A DNA stretch of 64,000 nucleotides, taken from Bacteroidales bacterium (GTDB taxonomy: Bacteria > Bacteroidota > Bacteroidia > Bacteroidales > JAQUTK01). How positions within the stretch are numbered: the first letter of the stretch is position 1; each line of letters begins with the position of its first letter. The DNA lies in NCBI GenBank assembly GCA_028709785.1, contig JAQUTK010000019.1, forward strand, positions 1 to 64,000, read 5' to 3'. This document shows, one piece after another, positions 47,213-55,937 of the stretch. The position numbers and the translations under genes are program-made. The notes under the pieces are model-generated. The model searched no databases. It saw only the letters and a list, made by a program, of their open reading frames with translations, and was not told where the DNA came from.

Positions 47213-48787
47213 ATGCGTCTGAGTACTCCGCTGACTCTTGCCCTGCTGCTCATAGCCCCTTTGCTCTCTGCACAGAAAAGCCTTTTTGACGGGCTTCCGG
47301 TGAAGGTAGGAGCGGGTCTGGATCTGCGTGCGCTTGCTTTGCAAACAGTCAAATCTTCGGTTGCGATGCGGTGCGACAGTCTGGTCAAAGATGATCCCGA
47401 AGGCAACAGACTTCTGAAGACGATCTACGACTATGATTACCCCAACCGTACCACCACGGAATGGACCTATGCTCGCAAAGAAGGAGAGTGGATTGCCCGT
47501 TCGCAGCAAAGCATCCGGGAAGACAACAAAGGGGCACTTCTGATGAAAGAGGCGCTGCTCTGGTCCGAACAGAAAGCGACGTGGGAGGGAAGCTACCGGG
47601 AAGAATTCAGTTACACTCCAAAGGGACTCACCGCTTCTCACTCGACCTATCAATGGGGAGAGGAAGGATGGAGACCTTCCAGCAGACGGATCTATACTTA
47701 CAATGACAAAGACGACTGTACGCAGGAAGAGAGTCAGACCTGGGCCCCGTTGCTCAAGCAATGGATCTCCTCTTCCAACTATAGCCGGGTCTATACCTAC
47801 GATGAGGCGAACCATCCACTCACGATTCTCCACAGGAAGTGGAACGAACCTGACAAACAATGGGACGATACCCGTAAGCAAACCATCAGTTACGACTCCC
47901 TGGGATATACAGTAGATTCGCTGGACTTATACTGGTCCGCCGGACAAAACAACTGGATCCCTTCCGGCTATAAGATGCACTACGAAAATGATCCCTACGG
48001 ACACCTGACACTGGAGGAGGCGTGGGCATGGAGTGATTCGCTCTGGACACTGGCCTACCGTTATCAGTCGGACTACGAACTTGATCCGAAGCAACGTGTC
48101 CTTCTTCGTACCGTCAAAGTGTGGGATATGGAGCAAGAGAAGTGGACGAACCTGCAGCAACAATCTTATACTTATGACGGCAGCGGTAACATCAGTACCT
48201 GCGAAACCTTTAAAGCACTTCCGGAGGGCAAAGAGTGGCTGCCTCAAAAGCATTACGACCTCTTCCGCAAAGAAGGCGAATACAGCATTGTTGAATATAC
48301 GTGGAGCACACAGGCCACAGATTGGAAGCCCACCCGCATGGAGGTGCGCGGCTACAATGACGAAGGATACCTTGCCCTGACTGAAGACTATCAGTGGTCC
48401 GCAAAAAGGCTGGCGTGGGAGGGTCTTCCCTGGTCAGGTCGCTACCTCTATGCCTATGATCCGGAAGGCAATCTCCTCTCCTGCGAACAATATGACTGGT
48501 CTGCCGATGCGTATGAATGGAAGCTCCAGAGCAGCGATTATTTCTGTTACAGCAAATGGAGCGAAGGCACCGACTTTGCCAACCGTCAGGAGCTCCGTGG
48601 ATATATGCGCAGCGGTCAGCTCGTGCTGGAGGGACTAAAAGAAGGGGAGACAGTCAGCGTTGTCGGACTGGATGGCACGATCAGCAGTCAGCAGACTGTC
48701 ACCAAAGATGAACTCTCCCTCTCGCTGCCCAAAGGTTTCTCCATCATCAATGTCGGAGGCAGTTCCATCAAGACCATCATCAAATAA
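47213..48787 (+). CDS. secreted repeat protein with T9SS-tail-like C-terminus
   Basis: Signal peptide; about ten degenerate Trp/Tyr repeats; C-terminus LEGLKEGETVSVVGLDG...SINVGGSSIKTIIK-type beta-sandwich tail. Confidence 0.7.
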   Translation: MRLSTPLTLALLLIAPLLSAQKSLFDGLPVKVGAGLDLRALALQTVKSSVAMRCDSLVKDDPEGNRLLKTIYDYDYPNRTTTEWTYARKEGEWIARSQQSIREDNKGALLMKEALLWSEQKATWEGSYREEFSYTPKGLTASHSTYQWGEEGWRPSSRRIYTYNDKDDCTQEESQTWAPLLKQWISSSNYSRVYTYDEANHPLTILHRKWNEPDKQWDDTRKQTISYDSLGYTVDSLDLYWSAGQNNWIPSGYKMHYENDPYGHLTLEEAWAWSDSLWTLAYRYQSDYELDPKQRVLLRTVKVWDMEQEKWTNLQQQSYTYDGSGNISTCETFKALPEGKEWLPQKHYDLFRKEGEYSIVEYTWSTQATDWKPTRMEVRGYNDEGYLALTEDYQWSAKRLAWEGLPWSGRYLYAYDPEGNLLSCEQYDWSADAYEWKLQSSDYFCYSKWSEGTDFANRQELRGYMRSGQLVLEGLKEGETVSVVGLDGTISSQQTVTKDELSLSLPKGFSIINVGGSSIKTIIK

Positions 48788-48843
48788 AAAAGAGAGCTGC
48801 AACAAAGTGTCACAGCTCTCTCCAATCACAACAAACAAATAAT

Positions 48844-50193
48844 TCAACCCTCCTTGCCGCACTCCTGAATGACTTCAGAAAGGGTAGGATGGGCATGCAC
48901 AAAATTCCTGAACTGGGTCAAAGTAACATCCATATTCATCATAGAAGAAATCTCATGTATAAGATCAGCGGCATGAGGTCCAAAAAGGTGACAGCCGAGG
49001 ATACGGCCATCCGTCGCAATGATCATCTTGCAGAGACCATCTGTTTCACCCATGCACACTGCTTTTCCGTTCGACCGGAAGAAACTCTTCACAGCCTTAT
49101 ATCCGATACCCGCCTCTTTGCATTGCTCCTCGGTAAGTCCCACCATCGCCGCTTCCGGAGAGATGAATACTGCCGCGGGAATAATGTCCAGACGGATACT
49201 ATCATCGACACCCTGCATGTGATTGACAGCCTTTGTAGCCTGAAAAGAGGCGGCGTGAGCCAACATACACTTTCCATTTACATCACCCACCGCATAGATG
49301 CCCGGCACATTGGTCTGTAAGACTTCGTCGGTATTGATCCCGCGGGGAGAAAATTCAATGCCGATCTCCGCCAGGTTCAGCGTACCTACATTGGCCTTCC
49401 GTCCCACAGCCATGAGCACCACATCCGCTTCACAGGTCAGCGTCTCCTCCTTCAGCTGGTAAGAGACGGTCAGTCCGCTTTCGCCCTGAGCAATCCCTTG
49501 TACCATCGCCTGATTGGTGATCGCAATCCCTTTCTTTACCAGCGATTGCTTCAGTCGCTTAGCCAGGTCACTGTCAAAATTGGGTAAGATCTCTTTGGCA
49601 TATTCCAGTACGGTCACCTGAGCACCGAAGCGACTGAATACCGACGCAAACTCCAGTCCGATGACACCCGCACCGATGACACAGAGCCTTTCGGGCACTG
49701 CCTCGATATCCAGTATCTCTTTCGAAGTAACCACGCCGGGCAGGTCCGTTCCGGCAATCGGAAGCATCGCCGACACCGAACCGGTGGCAATGATGATCCG
49801 TTCGGCGGTATATCTCTCCCCGTTTACAGCGACTGTATGTGTATCTTCAAAGCGAGCCGTTCCCTGTACATAGGTAATCGATTTACTCTTGTCCACAAAG
49901 AACTGCATCCCCTGTGTCAGTTGTCCGACGACCTGGTTCTTACGTTCCCTCGCCACGTTAAAGTCAAAGGAGTAGGAGAGATCCTTCACTCCGTACGCTT
50001 CGGCCTCTTTCAGCTCTTCGAGCAGCGAGGCATTCTTACAATACGATTTAGTTGGAATACAGCCCCAGTTGAGACACGTACCCCCGATCTTCTCCGCTTC
50101 GATCAGCACCACAGACCATCCGCGTTTGGCAGCCAGTACCGCAGCATCATAGCCTCCCGGTCCGGCACCGATGACAATCAGATCACACGTCAT
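48844..50193 (-). CDS. lpdA: dihydrolipoyl dehydrogenase
   Basis: GGTCLNWGCIPTKSY redox motif, FAD/NAD motifs, C-terminal HAHPTLSE. Confidence 0.97.
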   Translation of the reverse strand: MTCDLIVIGAGPGGYDAAVLAAKRGWSVVLIEAEKIGGTCLNWGCIPTKSYCKNASLLEELKEAEAYGVKDLSYSFDFNVARERKNQVVGQLTQGMQFFVDKSKSITYVQGTARFEDTHTVAVNGERYTAERIIIATGSVSAMLPIAGTDLPGVVTSKEILDIEAVPERLCVIGAGVIGLEFASVFSRFGAQVTVLEYAKEILPNFDSDLAKRLKQSLVKKGIAITNQAMVQGIAQGESGLTVSYQLKEETLTCEADVVLMAVGRKANVGTLNLAEIGIEFSPRGINTDEVLQTNVPGIYAVGDVNGKCMLAHAASFQATKAVNHMQGVDDSIRLDIIPAAVFISPEAAMVGLTEEQCKEAGIGYKAVKSFFRSNGKAVCMGETDGLCKMIIATDGRILGCHLFGPHAADLIHEISSMMNMDVTLTQFRNFVHAHPTLSEVIQECGKEG

Positions 50194-51662
50194 GACTCCG
50201 GTGTATCGTTGAGTAGATCCACATACCGCAGGATCGGTTTGCGTGCAGCCGTCGTCTCATCCAGTCTTCTCACCGGTGTTGTATGCGGAGCGGTCTTTAC
50301 GGTTTGAGGATCTTCAATCGCCTCGATAGCGATCTTCTTCATGACCTCAATAAACTCGTCCATGGTCTCCAATGATTCCGTCTCTGTCGGTTCGATCATG
50401 ATCGATTGATGAAACAACATCGGGAAATAAATCGTTGGCGCATGATAGCCATGATCCAGCAACCGTTTAGCAATATCCAGTGTCGTAACCCCTGTGGACT
50501 TGTCCGCAAGGCCGTCGAAGACAAACTCATGCTTACAAATACCCTTGATCGGCAGTTCGTAATATTCTTTCAGCGATTCCTTGATATAATTGGCACTCAG
50601 AGTAGCCAGTTCGCCTACCTGCCTCAGATTCTCTTTGCCGAGTGACAAGATATAGGTATATGCCCGCATCATCACCCCAAAGTTACCGGCAAAGCCGCTC
50701 ACTGAGCCAATCGCATCTTTTCCGTTGACAAAAAAGTATCGGTCACCCTCTTTCTTGATCTGAGGATTGGGCAGATACTCCACCAGCCTTTGCGCAACAC
50801 CTACCGGACCGCTTCCGGGACCTCCACCCCCATGAGGAGTAGAAAAAGTCTTGTGCAGATTGATATGCATGATATCAAAGCCCATATCCCCCGGACGACA
50901 TTGTCCCAGCAAAGGATTCAGGTTTGCACCATCATAATACAACAATCCGCCGGCAGCATGCACCAGACCTGCGATCTCCAGGATCTCCGTTTCGAAGATA
51001 CCCAGTGTATTCGGGTTTGTCATCATGATTCCGGCAATAGTTTCGTCGAGCAAAGGCTTCAAAGCCTCCACGTCAATGGTTCCCTCCGGAGTCGATTGAA
51101 CTTCCACCACATCCATGCCACACACCATTGCACTCGCCGGATTCGTACCATGCGCACTGTTTGGCACAATCACCTTCGTACGTTTCAGGTCGCCCCGTTT
51201 CATGTGATACTGTTTCATGATCATCAGACCCGCCAGTTCGCCGTGAGCTCCCGCAAAAGGATTCAACGTAAAAGCAGCCAGTCCGGCAATCTCAGCCAGT
51301 GACTGCGACAGGTTATAATAGACTTCCAGAGCTCCCTGAGCTGTCTCAGCCGGTTGCAGCGGATGCAACGAAGTGAAAGCAGGCAATGCTGCTATTTCTT
51401 CATTAATCTTCGGATTATATTTCATCGTACAAGATCCCAGCGGATAAAAGCCGGTATCCAGTCCAAAGTTTCTGTTGGATATATTCGTATAATGACGCAC
51501 CACCTCCGGTTCGCTTACCTCCGGCAATCCCGTTTCAAGACTCCGTTGCAGTGCCACGGGAATCGCTTTGAAGGAATACTCCGGCAACTTATTCTCCGGG
51601 AGAGAATAGCCCATACGACCCTTCTTCGAAAGTTCAAAGATTAATTTATCGTACTGTTTCAT
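50190..51662 (-). CDS. gcvPB: glycine dehydrogenase (decarboxylating) subunit 2
   Basis: PLP site region NLHKTFSTPHGGGGPGSGPVGV. Confidence 0.97.
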   Translation of the reverse strand: MKQYDKLIFELSKKGRMGYSLPENKLPEYSFKAIPVALQRSLETGLPEVSEPEVVRHYTNISNRNFGLDTGFYPLGSCTMKYNPKINEEIAALPAFTSLHPLQPAETAQGALEVYYNLSQSLAEIAGLAAFTLNPFAGAHGELAGLMIMKQYHMKRGDLKRTKVIVPNSAHGTNPASAMVCGMDVVEVQSTPEGTIDVEALKPLLDETIAGIMMTNPNTLGIFETEILEIAGLVHAAGGLLYYDGANLNPLLGQCRPGDMGFDIMHINLHKTFSTPHGGGGPGSGPVGVAQRLVEYLPNPQIKKEGDRYFFVNGKDAIGSVSGFAGNFGVMMRAYTYILSLGKENLRQVGELATLSANYIKESLKEYYELPIKGICKHEFVFDGLADKSTGVTTLDIAKRLLDHGYHAPTIYFPMLFHQSIMIEPTETESLETMDEFIEVMKKIAIEAIEDPQTVKTAPHTTPVRRLDETTAARKPILRYVDLLNDTPES

Positions 51663-53002
51663 AGCATTTCCTCCTTGATGATTGTGATCAGTTGATCGAT
51701 CTGTGCCTTGCTTCTCTTCTCAGTCACACAAAAAAGCAGACAATCCTCCATGCCTTTCTTATAACTTCCCAGTGCGATGCCGCCTAGCATTCCCTTTTTG
51801 ATCAGTTTGCTCTGAAGCTTCTTTACATCTAATGTAGTACGTACCGCAAACTCTTTCAGAAAAGGTTGGTCAAAGGCAGGAGTAAACGCACCCGTTGCCA
51901 CCAGTTCGTCAAGCAGATAATGCGCGCCACTGTATGACAACTCATTCACCTTCTTCAATCCTTCCGGTCCCATGAGAGCCATATAGATGGTCACATACAA
52001 AGCCATCAGCGACTGGTTGGAACAGATATTACTGTTTGCCTTCTCGCGGCGGATATGCTGTTCGCGTGCCTGCAATGTCAATACAAACGCCCGCTTGCCA
52101 TCTACATCATGTGTGGCACCCACAATACGTCCGGGCAACTTGCGCACCAGATCCTTTGTGGCAGAGAGATAGCCCACGTACGGACCGCCAAAGTTTAGCG
52201 GCATCCCCAGTGGCTGTCCATCGCCGCAAGCGATGTCTGCTCCCCATTCTGCCGGACTCTTCACCACAGCCAGTGCTGAAGGATCGGCATGCATGATCAA
52301 CAAAGCTTTGGACCCATGAACCGCTTCACTATATCCTGAGTAATCCTCCAGGATACCATAAAAGTTGGGCGTGCTCACGATAACTCCGGCCACATCCCCT
52401 ACAGCAAGCTGGGCTTCCATGTCTGCTTTGTCCGTCACCCCATTCTTTTCAGCGATCTCTGACACCTCAATCCCTTTGAAAAGCGCATACGTATCCACCA
52501 CAGCTCTCACATTCGGATGAACGGTTGCTGAGATCAGCACCTTGTTCTTTTTCTTCGCCTGAGCCACCGCCATAAACATCGCCTCAGCAGTAGCTGTAGC
52601 CCCGTCATACATCGAAGCATTGGTGCATTCCATCCCTGTCATACCCGATATCATGCTCTGAAACTCAAAGATATATTGCAACGTACCCTGTCCGATTTCC
52701 GGTTGATAGGGTGTATAAGAAGTATAAAACTCAGACCTCAGAAGTATCTGCGCGATCACTGCAGGTGCATAGTGATCATAGGCTCCCGCACCTGCAAAGC
52801 AGGTCAGCGGTTTGTTCTTGTCTCCGAGAGCTGCAAAGAACTCCCGAATCTCTGTCTCGGAAAGCGAAGAGGGAAGGTCATAGTCCTTCCGCAGCCTTAC
52901 ACTCTCCGGAATCTCGGCAAACAGTTCGTCCATCGAACCAATGCCGACCCGTTGCAGCATCGTGGCGATGTCTGCATCCGTCTGGGGAAAATAGTTATGC
53001 AT
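51659..53002 (-). CDS. gcvPA: glycine dehydrogenase (decarboxylating) subunit 1
   Basis: YTPYQPEIGQGTLQYIFEFQSMI...TNASMYDGATA. Confidence 0.97.
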   Translation of the reverse strand: MHNYFPQTDADIATMLQRVGIGSMDELFAEIPESVRLRKDYDLPSSLSETEIREFFAALGDKNKPLTCFAGAGAYDHYAPAVIAQILLRSEFYTSYTPYQPEIGQGTLQYIFEFQSMISGMTGMECTNASMYDGATATAEAMFMAVAQAKKKNKVLISATVHPNVRAVVDTYALFKGIEVSEIAEKNGVTDKADMEAQLAVGDVAGVIVSTPNFYGILEDYSGYSEAVHGSKALLIMHADPSALAVVKSPAEWGADIACGDGQPLGMPLNFGGPYVGYLSATKDLVRKLPGRIVGATHDVDGKRAFVLTLQAREQHIRREKANSNICSNQSLMALYVTIYMALMGPEGLKKVNELSYSGAHYLLDELVATGAFTPAFDQPFLKEFAVRTTLDVKKLQSKLIKKGMLGGIALGSYKKGMEDCLLFCVTEKRSKAQIDQLITIIKEEML

Positions 53003-53014
53003 GATCCGTAATAC

Positions 53015-53392
53015 TTATTCGCAGATAGCTTCGTAAGCCTCACTGTCCATCAATGCCTTCAATTCTCTCGGGTCAGACAGTTTCACCTTCATGATCCAGT
53101 TGCCAAACGCATCTTCATTGATCAGCTGAGGCTTATCATTCAGTTTCTCGTTCACCTCCACCACGGTACCACTCACCGGAGAGATCAGGTCGCTGGCAGC
53201 CTTCACGCTTTCCACCGCACCAAACTCATCACCCTGGGTCACATCATCATCCACTTCAGGAAGATCCACATAGACCACGTTACCCAGTGCATGCTGTGCA
53301 TAATCAGTGATACCTACAAAACCAAATTCTCCCTCCACTTTCACCCATTCGTGTGACTCTGCATAGTACAGACCTTTTACAATTGTGCTCAT
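53015..53392 (-). CDS. gcvH: glycine cleavage system protein H
   Basis: EFGAVESVKAASDLISPVSGTVVEVN lipoyl-Lys motif. Confidence 0.98.
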   Translation of the reverse strand: MSTIVKGLYYAESHEWVKVEGEFGFVGITDYAQHALGNVVYVDLPEVDDDVTQGDEFGAVESVKAASDLISPVSGTVVEVNEKLNDKPQLINEDAFGNWIMKVKLSDPRELKALMDSEAYEAICE

Positions 53393-53409
53393 ATTCTATA
53401 ATGATTAAG

Positions 53410-54513
53410 TTATTTCTTGTAGTTCTTTTCATAAAAACGTTTCTTTACCACCGTTGCTGCAAACAGCTTCTTACGGATCCGGATACTCACTGGTGTACCC
53501 AAAGCACTGTATGCACTGTCTATCAAAGCCATGCAGATACTTTTTCCGGTAGAGATGGAGAGATAGCCCGTGGTCACGGTGCCGATTACCTTTCCGTCAG
53601 CCTCCACTTCATAGCCGTTACGAGCCACCGCTCTTTCCGTCAACTCAAGACCGACTACTTTTCGTTTGACCCCTTCGGCTTTCTGAAGTACCATCGCTTC
53701 CTTCCCGATAAATTCCTCTTTATCCAGTTTGACGAACGAGCCCAGACCAGCTTCCAGAGGCGAAATGTTCCAGTCCAGTTCGTGCCCGTAGAGTGGGAGG
53801 GCCACTTCAAAGCGCAGTGTGTCGCGGCAACCCAGTCCGCAAGGCAGCACCTTCTTTGAGTTGATCAGCGTATCCCATACCTTGTTAATATATGCGTGAC
53901 TGCCGTAGATCTCAAAACCATCCTCGCCGGTATATCCTGTACGCGATACGATGATTGTTTCCCCGGCCACTTTGATCTCTTTGAATGTATAAAACGCCAG
54001 TTCATTCACCTTCAATCCCAGTTCCTCTTCAATGGCATCCACCGCCTTTGGTCCCTGTATAGCCACCTCGCCATACACTTCCGAGAGGTTCTCCACCTTC
54101 ACCTCAAAGCCTTTGGTGTTTTCCACCATCCAGGCAAAATCCTTGTCGATATTGGACGCGTTGATCACGAGAAAAAACTCTTTGGCTCCCACCTTATACA
54201 CCAGCAGGTCATCCACCGCTCCTCCCTCCGGATAGAGCATGATGCCGTAATAGATCTTACCAATCGGAGCATTGGTGATATCGTTCGTAAAAATGTGATT
54301 GACGTACTTTTCGCTGTCTCTACCTGTTACAAGCACTTCGCCCATGTGCGACACATCAAAGATGCCGGCAGCCTGGCGCACCGCATTGTGTTCCTCGATG
54401 ATGGACGAATACTCGATCGGCATGTCAAAGCCGCCGAACGGCATCATCTTTGCACCCAGCGCAAGATGCTTGGCGTGTAAGCAAGTTTTTTTTGTTTCTA
54501 AAGTCTCTTCCAT
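53410..54513 (-). CDS. gcvT: glycine cleavage system aminomethyltransferase
   Basis: FDVSHMGEVLVTG, SRTGYTGEDGFEIYG. Confidence 0.98.
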   Translation of the reverse strand: MEETLETKKTCLHAKHLALGAKMMPFGGFDMPIEYSSIIEEHNAVRQAAGIFDVSHMGEVLVTGRDSEKYVNHIFTNDITNAPIGKIYYGIMLYPEGGAVDDLLVYKVGAKEFFLVINASNIDKDFAWMVENTKGFEVKVENLSEVYGEVAIQGPKAVDAIEEELGLKVNELAFYTFKEIKVAGETIIVSRTGYTGEDGFEIYGSHAYINKVWDTLINSKKVLPCGLGCRDTLRFEVALPLYGHELDWNISPLEAGLGSFVKLDKEEFIGKEAMVLQKAEGVKRKVVGLELTERAVARNGYEVEADGKVIGTVTTGYLSISTGKSICMALIDSAYSALGTPVSIRIRKKLFAATVVKKRFYEKNYKK

Positions 54514-54551
54514 TATTCTCTTCTAATTAATAAAGTATTATATATCGTTTT

Positions 54552-55532
54552 TTAAGCGTTCGTTCCAAAGAGCAGATTGACAAATTGCGGCGTTGTCAGG
54601 TTATGAATATACTCTTCCATGGCTATTCCTTCCAGCCTCTTTTCGATAGCCTCGCGCGAATATTCCGTCTCCTTCAGTCGAGCAAACAACCCCTTGTCGA
54701 GGTCACCTACCAGAAAGTAGTCCCCGATCATATTCATCCCCTTGATAATATTGTTTTTCAGTTCCAGCCGTACCTCGACCTCACCGGCCTCCACATAGCT
54801 TCGTTTGACAATGGTATAGCGCGGATTGTTACCCTGTATCCATTCCGGTGCCAGGTATTCCTTTTCCAGTTCCTCGATGCCGGCAATCTCTTCCCGGGTC
54901 AGCATCCGTTCCCCGTCGCACAGGTGTTTGCGCACAAACTCTTTAAATGCTTCGATGTCCATCTCCAGATGTTCTGATAAGTTTGTCACCCGTTTGCGTA
55001 CCGACTCGACCCCCTTACTGATCAGTTTCTCGTCGCTCGGTGTGATGGCACGTACCATCTCCTCTACATTCGTGTCAAACAGCATTGTGCCATGCACGAT
55101 ACTCTTTCCTGCCACTCTGTAAAAGGCGTTTCCGGATACCTTTTTTTCATGAATGAGAATATCATTCCTTCCCGAAGCCACCGCAGGCACACCCAGCTGT
55201 TGCAGCAGGTGAGCCACCCTCCGCAGGTACGTATCGAAGGTAAATCCCACATTAAAGTCTTTGGTAATATAGCAAAACATGATATTGCTCAGGTCGGCAT
55301 AGACACACCCGCCACCGGACTTCCGCCGGTACACCTCGATTCCTTTTTCACGCACGTATTTCAGGTTGACCTCGTTTTCCATCAGCTGGTTGCGACCAAA
55401 GATGACCGTAGGATGTACCTGCCACATAAAGAAACACTCTTCAAGATCCAGATTGCGCGCTACATACTCTTCCATGGCAAGATAAAATGACAAGCGTCTG
55501 ATGCCGATATCAGGCAAAGCAATATAATTCAT
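54552..55532 (-). CDS. lplA: lipoate--protein ligase
   Basis: RRKSGGGCVYADLSNIMFCYI, GRNDILIHEKKVSGNAF. Confidence 0.93.
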   Translation of the reverse strand: MNYIALPDIGIRRLSFYLAMEEYVARNLDLEECFFMWQVHPTVIFGRNQLMENEVNLKYVREKGIEVYRRKSGGGCVYADLSNIMFCYITKDFNVGFTFDTYLRRVAHLLQQLGVPAVASGRNDILIHEKKVSGNAFYRVAGKSIVHGTMLFDTNVEEMVRAITPSDEKLISKGVESVRKRVTNLSEHLEMDIEAFKEFVRKHLCDGERMLTREEIAGIEELEKEYLAPEWIQGNNPRYTIVKRSYVEAGEVEVRLELKNNIIKGMNMIGDYFLVGDLDKGLFARLKETEYSREAIEKRLEGIAMEEYIHNLTTPQFVNLLFGTNA

Positions 55533-55563
55533 TCGTAAATTCGATTATTTCAGGTTCAAAGGA

Positions 55564-55571
55564 CAAAGTTA
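55564..55571 (-). promoter_or_regulatory. -7 box upstream of lplA-gcv operon
   Basis: Minus-strand TAACTTTG matches TAnnTTTG. Confidence 0.45.
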
Positions 55572-55742
55572 CGTAATGTTTTTAGAATGGAAATGTTTAA
55601 CAAGAAATTATTCAGACAATCAGCTGAGATTTATAAACCCTGCAATTAGGGAAAACAACAAGAAAAGTCCCTAATTTCTTATGATTTATAGTTATTTCGT
55701 CAATTATTCCGTCAGATTGTTGGTCAGTTTCAAATTAATACT

Positions 55743-55750
55743 TAGTTTTG
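55743..55750 (+). promoter_or_regulatory. -7 box for the ilvD leader transcript
   Basis: TAGTTTTG preceded at 20-nt spacing by a TTG (55720-55722), fitting the Bacteroidetes promoter pattern. Confidence 0.6.
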
Positions 55751-55778
55751 TCGCAGATTTAAAAAGAAGAAACCGGAT

Positions 55779-55850
55779 ATGTTTCAAAAAAGTACAGCAA
55801 ACCTGCTATTGGTCAACGTCATTATCCTCGTGGTCTGCGAAAGAGCTTGA
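55779..55850 (+). CDS. ilv operon leader peptide MFQKSTANLLLVNVIILVVCERA
   Basis: 23-aa ORF with 10 Leu/Ile/Val codons clustered, stop codon overlapping the antiterminator segment; too short for the ORF track. Confidence 0.85.
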   Translation: MFQKSTANLLLVNVIILVVCERA

Positions 55851-55919
55851 GAAAGGTTGCATGTACTTATAAAATTAAATAATGATGATGCCTTTCTCAG
55901 AAACGAGAAAGGTTTTTTT
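55849..55919 (+). terminator. transcription attenuator: antiterminator segment 55848-55856, terminator hairpin 55891-55912 plus T7
   Basis: CCTTTCTC-AGAAAC-GAGAAAGG-TTTTTTT terminator; an identical GAGAAAGG lies at 55849-55856 at the leader stop codon. Confidence 0.88.
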
Positions 55920-55937
55920 ACTTTATACAGTTAGGTT

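Noticed and set aside
46904-47881. 325-aa antisense ORF opposite copZ-like and the repeat protein
   Set aside because: Mirror of a high-GC coding strand; low-complexity, no plausible domain.
55681-55872. 63-aa ORF MIYSYFVNYSVRLL... upstream of ilvD as the leader peptide
   Set aside because: It begins upstream of the predicted -7 box and lacks an Ile/Leu/Val cluster at the right place; the 23-aa ORF in another frame fits the attenuator geometry.
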